From assembly GCA_910586295.1 (NCBI GenBank), contig CAJUGE010000092.1, positions 1-55,450 on the forward strand: 55,450 bases of DNA, written 5' to 3'. The translations under genes and the position numbers were made by a program. The stretch comes from an uncultured Bacilli bacterium (GTDB lineage: Bacteria; Bacillota_I; Bacilli_A; RF39; UBA660). Positions within the stretch are counted from its first letter, which is position 1, and every line of letters starts with the position of its first letter. Shown in pieces: positions 26,406 through 35,225 of the stretch. The notes beneath the pieces were generated by a model. That model saw only the letters and a list, made by a program, of their open reading frames with translations, was not told the DNA's origin and ran no database searches.

Positions 26406-26867
26406 TTACAAAATTTCTATAAACTTTATTCTATTAAGATAAAAATGTCTTATCTCACACCTTAATTCACAATAAGCAGCCACACCCCATTCATTACGTA
26501 AAACTATTAATTCATAAGGAACTATTTTTCTCTTTAAAACATTACCATCTTTAGATTCATACTTTATTAAACACTTCTTCTTATCATTAATTGCTTTACT
26601 TAATTTATTATAAACATTACTATCTTCTAACCTTATTTCTTTTCTTAAACCAAATCTTCTAGGAATAGAAACATCTTGATTTAAAACATACCCTCCATAA
26701 GGTCCTTTAATAGTATCAATATATATACCTGCTTTTTCTATCTCATCTTTATAAACTCTTACCATTCTAGGGGTAACCTCTAACAAGCTTGAGAGTTCTC
26801 TTATACTATACTTTCTTCCAGTACTTAAGTACTCTATCATATTAAGAACATTACTAATTTTAGACAT
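26406..26867 (-). CDS. HTH-WYL transcriptional regulator, short form
   Basis: Residues 1-65 form a DeoR/HTH_11-type winged helix (YSIRELSSLLEVTPRMVRVY, KDEIEKAGIYIDTIKGPYGG). The rest is a WYL-type sensor fold (CLIKYESKDGNVLKRKIVPY, RNEWGVAAYCELR) known to bind nucleic acid ligands. At 153 residues it lacks the usual C-terminal extension. GGTGG precedes the ATG. It lies divergent from the DUF3990 gene, which starts 94 bases away, and may control it. Confidence 0.8.
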   Translation of the reverse strand: MSKISNVLNMIEYLSTGRKYSIRELSSLLEVTPRMVRVYKDEIEKAGIYIDTIKGPYGGYVLNQDVSIPRRFGLRKEIRLEDSNVYNKLSKAINDKKKCLIKYESKDGNVLKRKIVPYELIVLRNEWGVAAYCELRCEIRHFYLNRIKFIEIL

Positions 26868-26960
26868 AATACCACCACTTAACTATGTATTATAGCATAC
26901 TTACAGTTTATTTTTTTATATAAATTTTATAATTTAAATAAGAAAGAGTCAGGTGATTAA

Positions 26961-27573
26961 ATGAATAACTTAACTTTATATCATGATTCAAAAGAAGGCA
27001 TAATTGGAAAAATAAAGCCTAACAGTAGAAAAAGTTGTGATTTTGGACAAGGTTTTTATATGGGAGCAAACATTAATCAGCCATTAACTCTAATATGCAA
27101 CTATCAAAATCCAAAAATATATACATTAAATTTAGATCTAACTAACCTAAAAACAAAAGAATTTAACCTTAACCTCGAATGGGCATTATTTATTGCATTT
27201 AATCGTGGAATAATGGACAATTTACAAGACTCTAAAAGAAATCAGAAATAATTAAGGTTTTATTGCAAACGACCGACTATTTATAACCCTTGATAAATTT
27301 TTTAATAATGAAATTACTGACGAAGCACTTATACATAGTTTATCTGCTTTAGACCTTGGTAAACAATATGTCGCCGTTACAGAAAAAGCTTGCAAAAGGA
27401 TAACAGTTATCAAAGAAGAAAGCATATCTACAGAAGATAGAAAAAATCTTAAAATAAAAAGTGAAAAGTCAAGAGAAGAAGGAATCGAATTAACTGAACA
27501 AATAGGCATACATTTTAGAAGAATTGGTCTTTATTTTGACGAAATTTTGGAAGAAGGCATAATTGATGAATAA
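26961..27573 (+). pseudogene. DUF3990 (ADP-ribosyltransferase-like) protein, frameshifted
   Basis: The first frame, 26961-27251, starts like DUF3990: LTLYHDSKEGIIGKIKP, then DFGQGFYMGANINQPLTLIC. The frame ends at TAA, and a second frame from 27256 continues the family with GFIANDRLFITLDKFF, EALIHSLSALDLGKQYVAV to TAA 27571. A one-base shift plus a nearby stop near 27230-27255 separates them. DUF3990 belongs to the ADP-ribosyltransferase superfamily and is often found with a small partner gene, suggesting a toxin. Confidence 0.7.
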
Positions 27574-27982
27574 TTTAAGTGTTTTAAATAGACGACTTTA
27601 TGAACTACAAGGAAGACTTTTTGAGTTATCCTTAGAAAAAGGATATAATTCTGAATATTTTATAGAAAAATTTATGAACAGTGAAACAGCCAAAAGATTA
27701 GATGACATATATGACAGGTTGCAGTGGGCTGGTGAAAATTACATATTAGAAGAACTAGAAGATGAAGTAACTTTAATTAAAGATAATAATTCATATTCAA
27801 AAGAAGTAATGTTTTGGACTGGATATACTTATAGATACTGGCACTACTACAAAAAAGAAACTAGTAAAAACATTTATAAAATAGCAAATGCAAACAATAT
27901 GAAAGAATGTTACTTAGCATTTCATACAAAAGATGTTACAATGGCTATAGACGATTTATATGAAATAAGTGAGAAAATGTAA
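27566..27982 (+). CDS. Partner protein of DUF3990, possible antitoxin
   Basis: ATG 27566 lies inside the last codons of the DUF3990 gene, so the two were translated together. The 138-residue protein is helical and acidic at first, then has EVMFWTGYTYRYWHYYKKET and ECYLAFHTKDVTMAIDDLY, a pattern I recall from small genes placed beside DUF3990. A role as its antitoxin or immunity protein fits the layout but is inference. Unlike the upstream gene its frame is intact. Confidence 0.6.
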   Translation: MNNLSVLNRRLYELQGRLFELSLEKGYNSEYFIEKFMNSETAKRLDDIYDRLQWAGENYILEELEDEVTLIKDNNSYSKEVMFWTGYTYRYWHYYKKETSKNIYKIANANNMKECYLAFHTKDVTMAIDDLYEISEKM

Positions 27983-28067
27983 ACTGAAAAAGATAAAAAG
28001 TAAACATTTTACGTGAAAATTTTGTGTAATTTCGTTAAAAATCACTTAAAAACAAAAACTTATTAAC

Positions 28068-28105
28068 AAAAAATGTGGATAACTTGTCACTTATCCACAT
28101 TTTTT
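28068..28105. terminator. Strong bidirectional terminator
   Basis: Perfect 15-base arms, AAAAAATGTGGATAA and TTATCCACATTTTTT, around an 8-base loop, between convergent genes. The DUF1848 stop codon overlaps the T-run. Confidence 0.9.
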
Positions 28106-28982
28106 AGTCTTTCCTAATCTTAATAACATCATCACTATTTACATATCCAATTAACAAAGATGACTCATCATCATGCATACTTACGTTGTTTATAACTTGT
28201 TTCTCATCATAATTAGCATAACAATATTTACACAAATGTTTACAAGAATTATACTCTCCTATATCCACCATCTGAGCACATCCACATCCACGTGCTGCCC
28301 ATTTCTTAAACTTTTTACCAGTCAAAATATACGCCTCTTCTAAAGACACACACTCACCCCTAGTAAATCCATACTCACATAAATTATTCTCCTCAAAACA
28401 AGTTTGAACACTCATACCACATCTAGAGGCACTCTTACTAAACTCACTTCCGATTATCTTATAATCTTCCACACTCATTTCTCTTAACTTAAGAGTATCT
28501 TTATTATTTCTTACATTCTTATAATTATCCACAAAAGAAACAATAATCTTACTAACATACCCATCTAAAAGCACACACATCTTATCAAATGCTTTAACAT
28601 GATATTCCAAAGTATACTTATTATTAATTAATATTGGATCATATCTAACAGAAACATTATCTTTACCAATAATATTAGAAATCTCTTTAATACATTCAAT
28701 TATCTCACTCTTATCAGGAACACCAGGCTCAATATCACTTTTATAAGAAGTAAGAGTCACTTGAAAAAGAATAGGTTTATTTATTTCATTAAGATAAGGA
28801 ATAATAGGTTTAGGATTCTTAGTACAAAAAACTATCAAATCCACATCATCAAAATATATTCTACTAACTAACTTCCTATTAAAAGGATTTCTAACATCAA
28901 CAAAACCATCTCTATATCTATTCATAAACCAATTAGTATAAAAAGCCACAATATCTGTCCTACCACTAACATTTAAAATCAT
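28104..28982 (-). CDS. DUF1848 protein with C-terminal cysteine cluster
   Basis: The 292-residue product starts with the family signature SGRTDIVAFYTNWFMNR and RNPFNRKLVSRI, followed by VFCTKNPKPIIPYL and VSVRYDPILI. The end holds a cysteine cluster, CGCAQMVDIGEYNSCKHLCK then YCYANY, likely an iron-sulfur site; DUF1848 is related in layout to radical-SAM/spore-photolyase-like proteins, but its reaction is unknown to me. GGGGGT precedes the ATG. It forms a single-gene unit ending at the strong terminator. Confidence 0.85.
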   Translation of the reverse strand: MILNVSGRTDIVAFYTNWFMNRYRDGFVDVRNPFNRKLVSRIYFDDVDLIVFCTKNPKPIIPYLNEINKPILFQVTLTSYKSDIEPGVPDKSEIIECIKEISNIIGKDNVSVRYDPILINNKYTLEYHVKAFDKMCVLLDGYVSKIIVSFVDNYKNVRNNKDTLKLREMSVEDYKIIGSEFSKSASRCGMSVQTCFEENNLCEYGFTRGECVSLEEAYILTGKKFKKWAARGCGCAQMVDIGEYNSCKHLCKYCYANYDEKQVINNVSMHDDESSLLIGYVNSDDVIKIRKD

Positions 28983-29073
28983 ATTACCCCCATTTTCTAA
29001 ACATTAAGATAACAATTCCCCATTTAAATAAGAATAATAAAGATAACTAGGATTGCTATAATACACACTAGAA

Positions 29074-29208
29074 TTAAAAAGAAATAGCTTCACTAATATT
29101 ATCAATTTTTTCACATATTAAATCATAATAGTTTTTATCTATTTCACCAGTTTCGTATATCTTGCCAATATATCTTTTAAATTCAATTTTAACTTCACTT
29201 TCTGACAC
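29074..29208 (-). CDS. Small hypothetical protein, 44 residues
   Basis: GTG 29208 is preceded by GGAGG at a 7-base spacing, which supports real translation. The product is charged and helical (SEVKIEFKRYIGKIYETGEI, DKNYYDLICEKIDNISEAIS) with no membrane segment. It follows the DUF4143-type ATPase gene by 51 bases on the same strand and may be co-transcribed. The family is not recognised. Confidence 0.5.
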   Translation of the reverse strand: MSESEVKIEFKRYIGKIYETGEIDKNYYDLICEKIDNISEAISF

Positions 29209-29259
29209 TATTATACCTCCAGAAAATCTAATCTATATACCACTAACTTTTAAAATCGT

Positions 29260-30465
29260 CTACTCATCACTCACTAACCAATCTATTATATTTATAACCT
29301 TTATTCCATTATAATCATTATTAATAGACTTATCCATAGTCAAAATCACTTTTTCATAATTATCATTAATGCTTTCTAAACCTCTAAGTTCTCTTGTTCT
29401 CACTTCTTCATTTGCTAAAGACTGAGTAACTTGATAATATATTATCTCATTAGGATTTTCTGCTACAAAATCAACTTCAAAATCATTAAACTTTCCAATA
29501 TTAACTTTATAACCCCTTCTAAGTAATTCTAAATATACAACATTTTCAAGCAAATGCCCTTCATCTATATTTCTAAAACCTAATACGCTATTTCTTATTC
29601 CAATATCTGAAATATAATATTTCCCCAAAGTTTTAAATAATGCTTTACTCTTTATATCTGTTCTATCCGCTCTATACATGATAAAAGACTTTTCTAACAT
29701 ATTCAAATAATTATCTATAGTTTGATGATTAGATTTCTCTATAATTTTATTACTGTTTAAATAATTACTTATCTTAGTTGAAGACACAGGACTTCCTATA
29801 TTACTAGATAAATATTTTATAATATTTTCTAAAAGAACAGTATCTTTTATATTATTTCTATCAATTATATCTTTTTTCACTATAGAATTATATATATCAT
29901 TTAAATAAGATAAAACCAATTCATCATTATCTTTTATTAATGTTATTGCAGGAAGTCCACCATATTTCAAATATTCTTTAAATTTATTATCTAAATCACT
30001 ATTATCATATTCATTAAAAATTAAATATTCTTTAAAAGACAAAGGATACATTTTAATTTCTATGAATCTGCCAGAAAGTAATGTTGATAACTCAGAAGAC
30101 AACAAATATGCATTAGACCCTGTTATATAAATATCAATATCAAAATCTACTTTAAAAGAATTAATAGCCTTTTCCCAAGACTTAACATTTTGTACTTCAT
30201 CTAATAATAGATATAATTTATTCTTTTTAATTTTACCTTTAACATATTTATACAAGTCTTTATAATCTTTTATATCATCAAATAAAACTGACTCAAAGTT
30301 AACATGAATTATATTATCTTCTTTTATTCCATTATTAATTAAATACTCTTTAAACATAAGTAAAAGAGTAGACTTTCCACTTCTTCTAACACCAGTTATA
30401 ACTTTTATAAAATCCGTATCTTTAGCATCAATTATTCTTTTCAAATATTTCTCTCTTATAACCAT
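29260..30465 (-). CDS. AAA_14/DUF4143 ATP-binding protein
   Basis: ATG 30465 (GGTGG upstream) is preferred to the longer frame. The 401-residue protein has Walker A GVRRSGKST at 25-33, Walker B LYLLLDEVQNVKSWE near 85-95, the sensor segment DIYITGSNAYLLSSELSTLL and the C-terminal DUF4143 PD-(D/E)XK-like domain (GHLLENVVYLELLRRGYKV, FEVDFVAENPNEIIYYQV). These are common, mobile ATPases of uncertain role, related to archaeal MCG-type ATPases. Confidence 0.9.
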   Translation of the reverse strand: MVIREKYLKRIIDAKDTDFIKVITGVRRSGKSTLLLMFKEYLINNGIKEDNIIHVNFESVLFDDIKDYKDLYKYVKGKIKKNKLYLLLDEVQNVKSWEKAINSFKVDFDIDIYITGSNAYLLSSELSTLLSGRFIEIKMYPLSFKEYLIFNEYDNSDLDNKFKEYLKYGGLPAITLIKDNDELVLSYLNDIYNSIVKKDIIDRNNIKDTVLLENIIKYLSSNIGSPVSSTKISNYLNSNKIIEKSNHQTIDNYLNMLEKSFIMYRADRTDIKSKALFKTLGKYYISDIGIRNSVLGFRNIDEGHLLENVVYLELLRRGYKVNIGKFNDFEVDFVAENPNEIIYYQVTQSLANEEVRTRELRGLESINDNYEKVILTMDKSINNDYNGIKVINIIDWLVSDE

Positions 30466-30500
30466 AACTATCCACCAATATAATAATACCAAATAAAATA

Positions 30501-30528
30501 AAGTTTTGCAAGTCTATTTGCAAAACTT
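30501..30528 (-). terminator. Perfect 11-bp hairpin after the M16 peptidase genes
   Basis: AAGTTTTGCAA and TTGCAAAACTT around a 6-base loop, with TATTTTATTT following on the minus strand. It lies between the M16 pair and the ATPase gene, so it may end the first transcript or shape the leader of the second. Confidence 0.5.
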
Positions 30529-30570
30529 TTAAAAAATATCTTTTTTTGCAATTGTATTTACAAAATTCAT

Positions 30571-31818
30571 TTATAACTTCTTAGCCTTAATAACTGCAGT
30601 AGTATTATAATCAAAACTCAAAGACTCATAAAATTCTAAAAATCTATCAAAATCTAAATTTCTAATAAAATCTACATCATCAAAATCATCCGTACAATAA
30701 AGCCTATACATAAATGACTTAAAAACATCATATTTCTTATCCATATAAAGAGCATTAGCTGCGATATATTTTCTTTTAAATAATTCAAAATCTTCTATAG
30801 AAAAGCTATTATTTTTAAGTTCTTCTAACACCCTACTAACATATTCTTGAACCTCACTACTAAAAGCACCCAAATAACACTGCATATAATCTAATCTTTT
30901 ACCAAAATTCATACTACGAATCTGAGAAATAATGTTTTCTTTTTTCATATCTTCTACAAAAGCAGTATCAGAACCAAACTTATTTTCCATCAAAAACAAC
31001 ATAAAGTATTTTATCTCATTCACACTATACTTTTCTATTTTATTTTTAAAACTAAAGCACACATAATCTTCACTAGTAGGCATATATTCTTCCTGATAAC
31101 TACACCTAATCCCATCTTCATGAACTAATGCACTTTCTCTTCTATTCTCATGCCTAGGAATACTCTCATAAACACTTTCTATATAACTAACTATTTCTTC
31201 ATAATCAAAATTACCTGCCACTAATAAAACCTTATTATCATCATTATAATAAGCATCATAACATAACTTTAACATATCTTTATTTATTTTCTTAGTTGTA
31301 TTCTCGTCTCCTAAAACATTATAAGTCTCATCTACTATTTCTACACCACTAAATATATTTCTATCAGCAATACATGAAGCAACTCTATACATATTGTCTC
31401 TACCCATCTTTGTTTCTTCTACTATTGCTTCACTTGTCTTAACTACATCTTCACTAGTAAACACAGGATCATCTACAGCATTTATTAATTCACTAATAGA
31501 CTCCAAAACATCATCAACACCTATAAAAAAGTAATTAGTACAATCCATAGAAGTACCAGCGTTCGTAACATACTTCTTTTGAGCAAATTTCCTATAAAGA
31601 TGTCCATACTTAGAATGCTCTAGAAGTAAATGTTCAAGAAAATGTGCACAACCTGGTAAAACATGATGTTTAACACCATCTAAATAAAAATCACTATACT
31701 CTCCACTACTTCCATAAAAAACACCATAACTAACAAAACTCTTTTTCATATTTTTATCTAAATACAAATAAAGCCTAACACCATTCTTTAAAGTTGTCTT
31801 AATATAATTATTCTTCAC
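30571..31818 (-). CDS. M16-family zinc peptidase, YfmH-like
   Basis: Residues 59-63 are His-Phe-Leu-Glu-His, the inverted zinc motif HxxEH, and EAIVEETKMG near 130 supplies the third ligand. Length (415 residues) fits the single-chain bacterial half of the M16 pair. GTG 31818 overlaps the stop of the YfmF-like gene as TAGTG. With its inactive partner it forms a heterodimeric peptidase. In Bacillus the equivalent genes are yfmF and yfmH. Confidence 0.9.
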   Translation of the reverse strand: MKNNYIKTTLKNGVRLYLYLDKNMKKSFVSYGVFYGSSGEYSDFYLDGVKHHVLPGCAHFLEHLLLEHSKYGHLYRKFAQKKYVTNAGTSMDCTNYFFIGVDDVLESISELINAVDDPVFTSEDVVKTSEAIVEETKMGRDNMYRVASCIADRNIFSGVEIVDETYNVLGDENTTKKINKDMLKLCYDAYYNDDNKVLLVAGNFDYEEIVSYIESVYESIPRHENRRESALVHEDGIRCSYQEEYMPTSEDYVCFSFKNKIEKYSVNEIKYFMLFLMENKFGSDTAFVEDMKKENIISQIRSMNFGKRLDYMQCYLGAFSSEVQEYVSRVLEELKNNSFSIEDFELFKRKYIAANALYMDKKYDVFKSFMYRLYCTDDFDDVDFIRNLDFDRFLEFYESLSFDYNTTAVIKAKKL

Positions 31819-33068
31819 TACTTTACACCCCTTCCAAAAAACACATACTTCTTAACTATATTATCTACTTCACTAATAATATCATCACTACTTAACTCAT
31901 TAATTTTTTTATATAATTCTTCTTTATCAGGATAAGTTCCAAAAACATAACATGAAAAATCACCTACTACATTATTTACATCTTCACCACTAAAATAATA
32001 TTCTTGATTTAACTTATCTTTAGCATACTGAAGTAATTCAGAAACTTGTTTCTTATCTTTAAGTCTTTTAAATATTTCATCAATACCATCCAAACACTTA
32101 TCTTTATTTTCTCCACTAATATTAGCGCCTAAATATAAAAAACCAAACATTCTATACTTATTTATAAAAGCTCCACTTGAATATACTAATCCAAGTTCAC
32201 TCCTCAAAACCTTATGACACAAACCATTCCCAGTACTTAACATACTAGCCAAAACCTTGTATAAATGAATCTTATCCAAACTATAATTATTTAATTTATA
32301 AACAACATACAAATCAGACTGTTTAGTATCATGCTCTATACTATCTTCTCCTTCACAAATATCAATAAATTCACTATAATCTATTATCTCATCACTTGAC
32401 TTAAACGAAAAACTTGAAGAAATAACATTTCTTTCTTCACTATTCACGTCCCCAAATACATATCCCCTATAAAAGTTACTTAAAGTATTATTGTAAAATT
32501 CTATTAAATCTGCATCAGTTATACTTTCAACCACTTCCTTAAACTCAGAAGCATCTACTATATGATTAAGAGCAAGATTAGAATTTGGATTAATCTTATT
32601 AAGAAGTAATCTTTCTCTAAAAACACTAGGATTAGATAAACTTCTCTCCTTACTAGCGATTAACTCTTTCTTAACTTGACTAATAACTTCACTATCTAAC
32701 TTTCCATTAGTAAAATTAGGCTCTAATAATATGTCTCTAACAAACTTAATAGCATCCTTCATATAATCTTCGCCTATAACCCTAGGACTAACCATATTCA
32801 CATTAAAAGTAAAGAAATTCTCACTTCCAAAAAAAGTCTGCTCTGCATCAATATACATTCCATAAAAATATTTTAACTTATCTTTTATTTCTTTATAAGA
32901 CTTATAATTCTTACTAGTTCTAACAAGATAACAAGACAAAATTCTAGCCTTCACTAATTCCCTAATATCTCTGCCAATTCTAAACTTAAAGCATAACTTA
33001 ACAGTAGCAAACTCATCTGTATTATAGTAATATAACCCATTCTCTTTAAAAATATTATTCTTATCCAT
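31818..33068 (-). CDS. M16-family inactive partner, YfmF-like
   Basis: The 416-residue protein has the M16 fold without the HxxEH motif: YFYGMYIDAEQTFFGSENFF replaces it, while QVKKELIASKERSLSNPSVF and LASMLSTGNGLCHKVLRSEL match the family. ATG 33068 (GGTGG upstream) is chosen over an upstream codon. The order inactive then active subunit, with overlapping codons, is the usual one in Bacilli. Confidence 0.85.
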   Translation of the reverse strand: MDKNNIFKENGLYYYNTDEFATVKLCFKFRIGRDIRELVKARILSCYLVRTSKNYKSYKEIKDKLKYFYGMYIDAEQTFFGSENFFTFNVNMVSPRVIGEDYMKDAIKFVRDILLEPNFTNGKLDSEVISQVKKELIASKERSLSNPSVFRERLLLNKINPNSNLALNHIVDASEFKEVVESITDADLIEFYNNTLSNFYRGYVFGDVNSEERNVISSSFSFKSSDEIIDYSEFIDICEGEDSIEHDTKQSDLYVVYKLNNYSLDKIHLYKVLASMLSTGNGLCHKVLRSELGLVYSSGAFINKYRMFGFLYLGANISGENKDKCLDGIDEIFKRLKDKKQVSELLQYAKDKLNQEYYFSGEDVNNVVGDFSCYVFGTYPDKEELYKKINELSSDDIISEVDNIVKKYVFFGRGVK

Positions 33069-33154
33069 AAACACCACCCATTTCACACATATTTTATCAC
33101 GTACAAAATTATTTACAAGTCTAGAAAAAAACTAAATTGTGTGCTATAATAATA

Positions 33155-33401
33155 TATAGAAAAAAAGGGCTGTAATGAAATAAAATAATTTCATATAGCC
33201 CTTTTTATTGTGCTTTTTCAAATAATAAAGTTTTAAAAATAAATATTTATTATTTGATATATCCCAGTTTCCTCTAATCTTAGTTTAGAGGAATTATAAT
33301 TTTGTTGTTTGTTTTGGCCTGTTTAGTCTATCTAATACTAATCAATATAAAAAAGTCTGTAAGAAACTAGTTATCTAATTTCATTACAGCTCCTTTTTTA
33401 A
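33155..33401. other. Cluster of four hairpins between the peptidase and toxin genes
   Basis: No gene. Stems: 33161-33206 (GGGCT/AGCCC with an inner ATGAAAT/ATTTCAT), 33219-33256 (11-base perfect CAAATAATAAA arms), 33271-33291 (CCTCTAA/TTAGAGG), and 33350-33401 (CTGTAA/TTACAG with AAAC/TTTC-like inner pairs). The first and last are flanked by A and T runs and share the sequence GCTGTAATGAAAT in inverted orientation, so each can act as a terminator; the last ends the toxin transcript. A TATAAT at 33145 points to the right. Confidence 0.5.
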
Positions 33402-33424
33402 TTATAATCTCTTTTTACTTTCTT

Positions 33425-33887
33425 TCATAACTCTTCTAACATTTGGTTCTTAATAATATCTATATCAGTAAAAAATAAATTCAATCCATTTCCCTTTAAA
33501 GATAACATATACTTAAAATTATCTATTATTTCTCTTTCAACTGAAGAAGAAATATACACTAATTTACCATCTATAGTATGCCTACTTTGAATATATTTCT
33601 CTAAAGTAGGAAAAGCATTTTGAATTAAAATTGCTTGTTCACGACCAGCAATCTTCTTAATTAATATAGTTCTACAAGCACCATATTTCTTTACTTTCTT
33701 TTCTATAATAATCTCATATTTATCTACCTTAGTGCTTAAAGGAATAAACCACAAAATATCATTCTTTTATTGCGAGATATGAAGGTCTAGAATGACCATT
33801 CTCGTGATTTATCATAAGACCTTTATTATTAATCTTATCAAAAAATTCATCTTTAATATGATATAAATATCCTGTTTGAACTTTCAT
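33425..33887 (-). pseudogene. Type III toxin (CptN/ToxN-like endoribonuclease), frameshifted
   Basis: ATG 33887 has AGGGAG 7 bases upstream. The first frame gives 42 residues (TGYLYHIKDEFFDKIN, LMINHENGHSRPSYLAIKE) and stops at TGA 33759. The second frame, 33425-33754, continues DILWFIPLSTKVDKYE, AGREQAILIQNAFPTLEKYI, and NGLNLFFTDID. Joined, they make about 153 residues of the CptIN-type toxin family, which cut RNA and are held in check by a repeat RNA. The lesion is one extra or two missing bases after KE. Upstream repeats and terminator confirm the class. Confidence 0.75.
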
Positions 33888-33915
33888 ATAATCACTCCCT
33901 ATTCATTATATCATG

Positions 33916-33949
33916 CAAAAAAAGAAAACTCCACCATCTAAGCGAAGTT
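33916..33949 (-). terminator. Terminator between antitoxin RNA and toxin gene
   Basis: Minus-strand arms AACTTC and GGAGTT around an 11-base loop, followed by TTCTTTTTTT. In type III systems such a leaky terminator sets the excess of antitoxin RNA over toxin message. Confidence 0.65.
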
Positions 33950-34085
33950 CCCAACATTTACAACCAGGATCATTTATAACTCGCACCACCTGGAAGCGAT
34001 TAACATTTCACGACTGGGATCATTTATAGCTCGCACCACCCAGAAGCGATTAGCATTTACTTTATAATGCACTTTCTTCAAATGG
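33950..34085 (-). ncRNA. Type III antitoxin RNA with two tandem repeats
   Basis: Transcribed from the promoter at 34092-34120 towards the toxin. Two full units lie at 34003-34052 and 33954-34002, with a partial unit (GCATTTAC) before them. Each reads AATCGCTT-stem-TGGTGCGAG-TATAAATGAT-stem. The stems covary: CTGGG pairs with CCCAG in the first transcribed unit, CCAGG with CCTGG in the second, so base pairing is conserved while sequence changes. This is direct evidence for folding. Type III antitoxins are cut by the toxin into single repeats that bind it. Confidence 0.8.
33954..34060 (-). repeat. Two 50-base tandem repeats plus partial unit
   Basis: The units differ at about nine positions and one indel. 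Stem halves are at 33964-33968/33989-33993 and 34014-34018/34039-34043, exactly 50 bases apart. Conserved cores are TCGCACCAC and GGATCATTTATA on the plus strand. Confidence 0.85.
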
Positions 34086-34091
34086 AATAAT

Positions 34092-34120
34092 AATATACTA
34101 TATTTTGTCCTAAATGTCAA
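34092..34120 (-). promoter_or_regulatory. Promoter of the type III toxin-antitoxin locus
   Basis: On the minus strand TTGACA (34120-34115), 17 bases, then TATATT (34097-34092). The start would fall near 34085, about 25 bases before the first partial repeat. Confidence 0.8.
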
Positions 34121-34482
34121 TTATTTTGAGCAAAAATAAGTTATAAGCAACTAGTAAGTTCATCTTACTTTAATAGTATATTCAATAATTTATAAATAAT
34201 GATAGAATAAACTACCAACTATTTATTTACTTTATAACAGACTATCATAATACATACAAATGTATTCCACTTAAAAATATTATATACTAAAAAAGAATCA
34301 AACGATAGAATTTTTTCTTGATTTTCATATAATTATATTGTAAAATTAATACACAAGCAAGAAAGTTATATTAAGTATAATTTTCTTACAAAAAGAAATA
34401 ATATTTATACAGTATTATTTTTAGATTAGTCTATCAAATTATATTTGTTGGATTAAACCCGTGTTAGCCCATTCGGCTGCTT
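34121..34482. other. Intergenic region with a degraded copy of a neighbouring spacer
   Basis: No gene is seen in 360 bases. Positions 34254-34315 resemble 35181-35250, the spacer before the DUF3800 gene: both read ACAAATGTATT-CAC, then TTATATACTAA and GATAGAATTTT. This suggests a past duplication of the spacer. The rest is plain AT-rich sequence. Confidence 0.4.
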
Positions 34483-34512
34483 AAAAAAGTAACCTTAAAG
34501 GTTGCTTTTTTA
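34483..34512. terminator. Bidirectional terminator overlapping the DUF3800 stop
   Basis: AAAAAAGTAACC and GGTTGCTTTTTT pair with one G-T around a 5-base loop. The DUF3800 TAA lies in the outer arm. Confidence 0.75.
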
Positions 34513-35181
34513 ATTATAGCCTCTTTTATTTAATTCTTTTAAAACCCTTCTAATCTCATCTTCACCAAAAAAATACTTCTCTCCTTTAGTAAATGGAATA
34601 TTATGCTTATATTTATAATCATATTTATCTATATATGTAAGCATATCTGAAACTTGAAATAATCTTTTCTCTTTATGATTAAAGTTATCAACATATAAAT
34701 AACCTTCAAATCTATTAAACACTGTATCTAGTATAGTTCCAAGTATTTCTTGTCCATTATCATAATACATTACAATTCTATCAAACTTATTAAAATAACC
34801 TCCATTTTCTATAATCATCTTATCTATTTCATTAGCTAATTTATATTTCAACACCTTACCACTATCTACGTATTTCTTATCAACTATTATAGTTTTATAT
34901 CTAACCTTTATTTTTCTCGAAAATTGATAAATTGAATTAAAAATACTTTTCCTAGTCTTTATTTCAAAATCACTATAATATCCACGTCTCATTATCAAAT
35001 CAGCCATATGTATCATATCAGTATAACCAATTCTTTGAAGTCTATCATTAAGTTTGCCAAGTTCTATAGAAATATCATCACTTTGTTCATGAAAAGTAAA
35101 AGATACACCATATAGTCTAGAAGCATTCTTACCAAATCCAAATTCACCAGTCTCATCCACAAATATATTCAGTCTTTCCAC
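34510..35181 (-). CDS. DUF3800 family protein
   Basis: The 223 residues open with IFVDETGEFG, whose Asp and Glu are the family hallmark, and later have VMYYDNGQEILGTIL and KRLFQVSDMLTYI. DUF3800 has an RNase H-like fold and its members occur in phage and defence regions, but no activity is established to my knowledge. GTG 35181 follows GAGGTG at 9 bases. It stands alone between the toxin locus and the Bce-like operon. Confidence 0.85.
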   Translation of the reverse strand: MERLNIFVDETGEFGFGKNASRLYGVSFTFHEQSDDISIELGKLNDRLQRIGYTDMIHMADLIMRRGYYSDFEIKTRKSIFNSIYQFSRKIKVRYKTIIVDKKYVDSGKVLKYKLANEIDKMIIENGGYFNKFDRIVMYYDNGQEILGTILDTVFNRFEGYLYVDNFNHKEKRLFQVSDMLTYIDKYDYKYKHNIPFTKGEKYFFGEDEIRRVLKELNKRGYN

Positions 35182-35225
35182 AAATGTATTTCACCTCACG
35201 TTTAAAATGTATTATATACTAATTC

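Noticed and set aside
27252..27509. Minus-strand frame in the DUF3990 region
   Set aside because: The plus strand over the same bases encodes the second half of DUF3990.
33756..33762. Programmed frameshift in the toxin gene
   Set aside because: There is no slippery heptamer or prfB-like signal at the break; decay or read error is simpler.
33954..34060. Two-unit repeat as a CRISPR array
   Set aside because: The units are contiguous without spacers, carry covarying stems, and sit between a promoter and a toxin-like gene.
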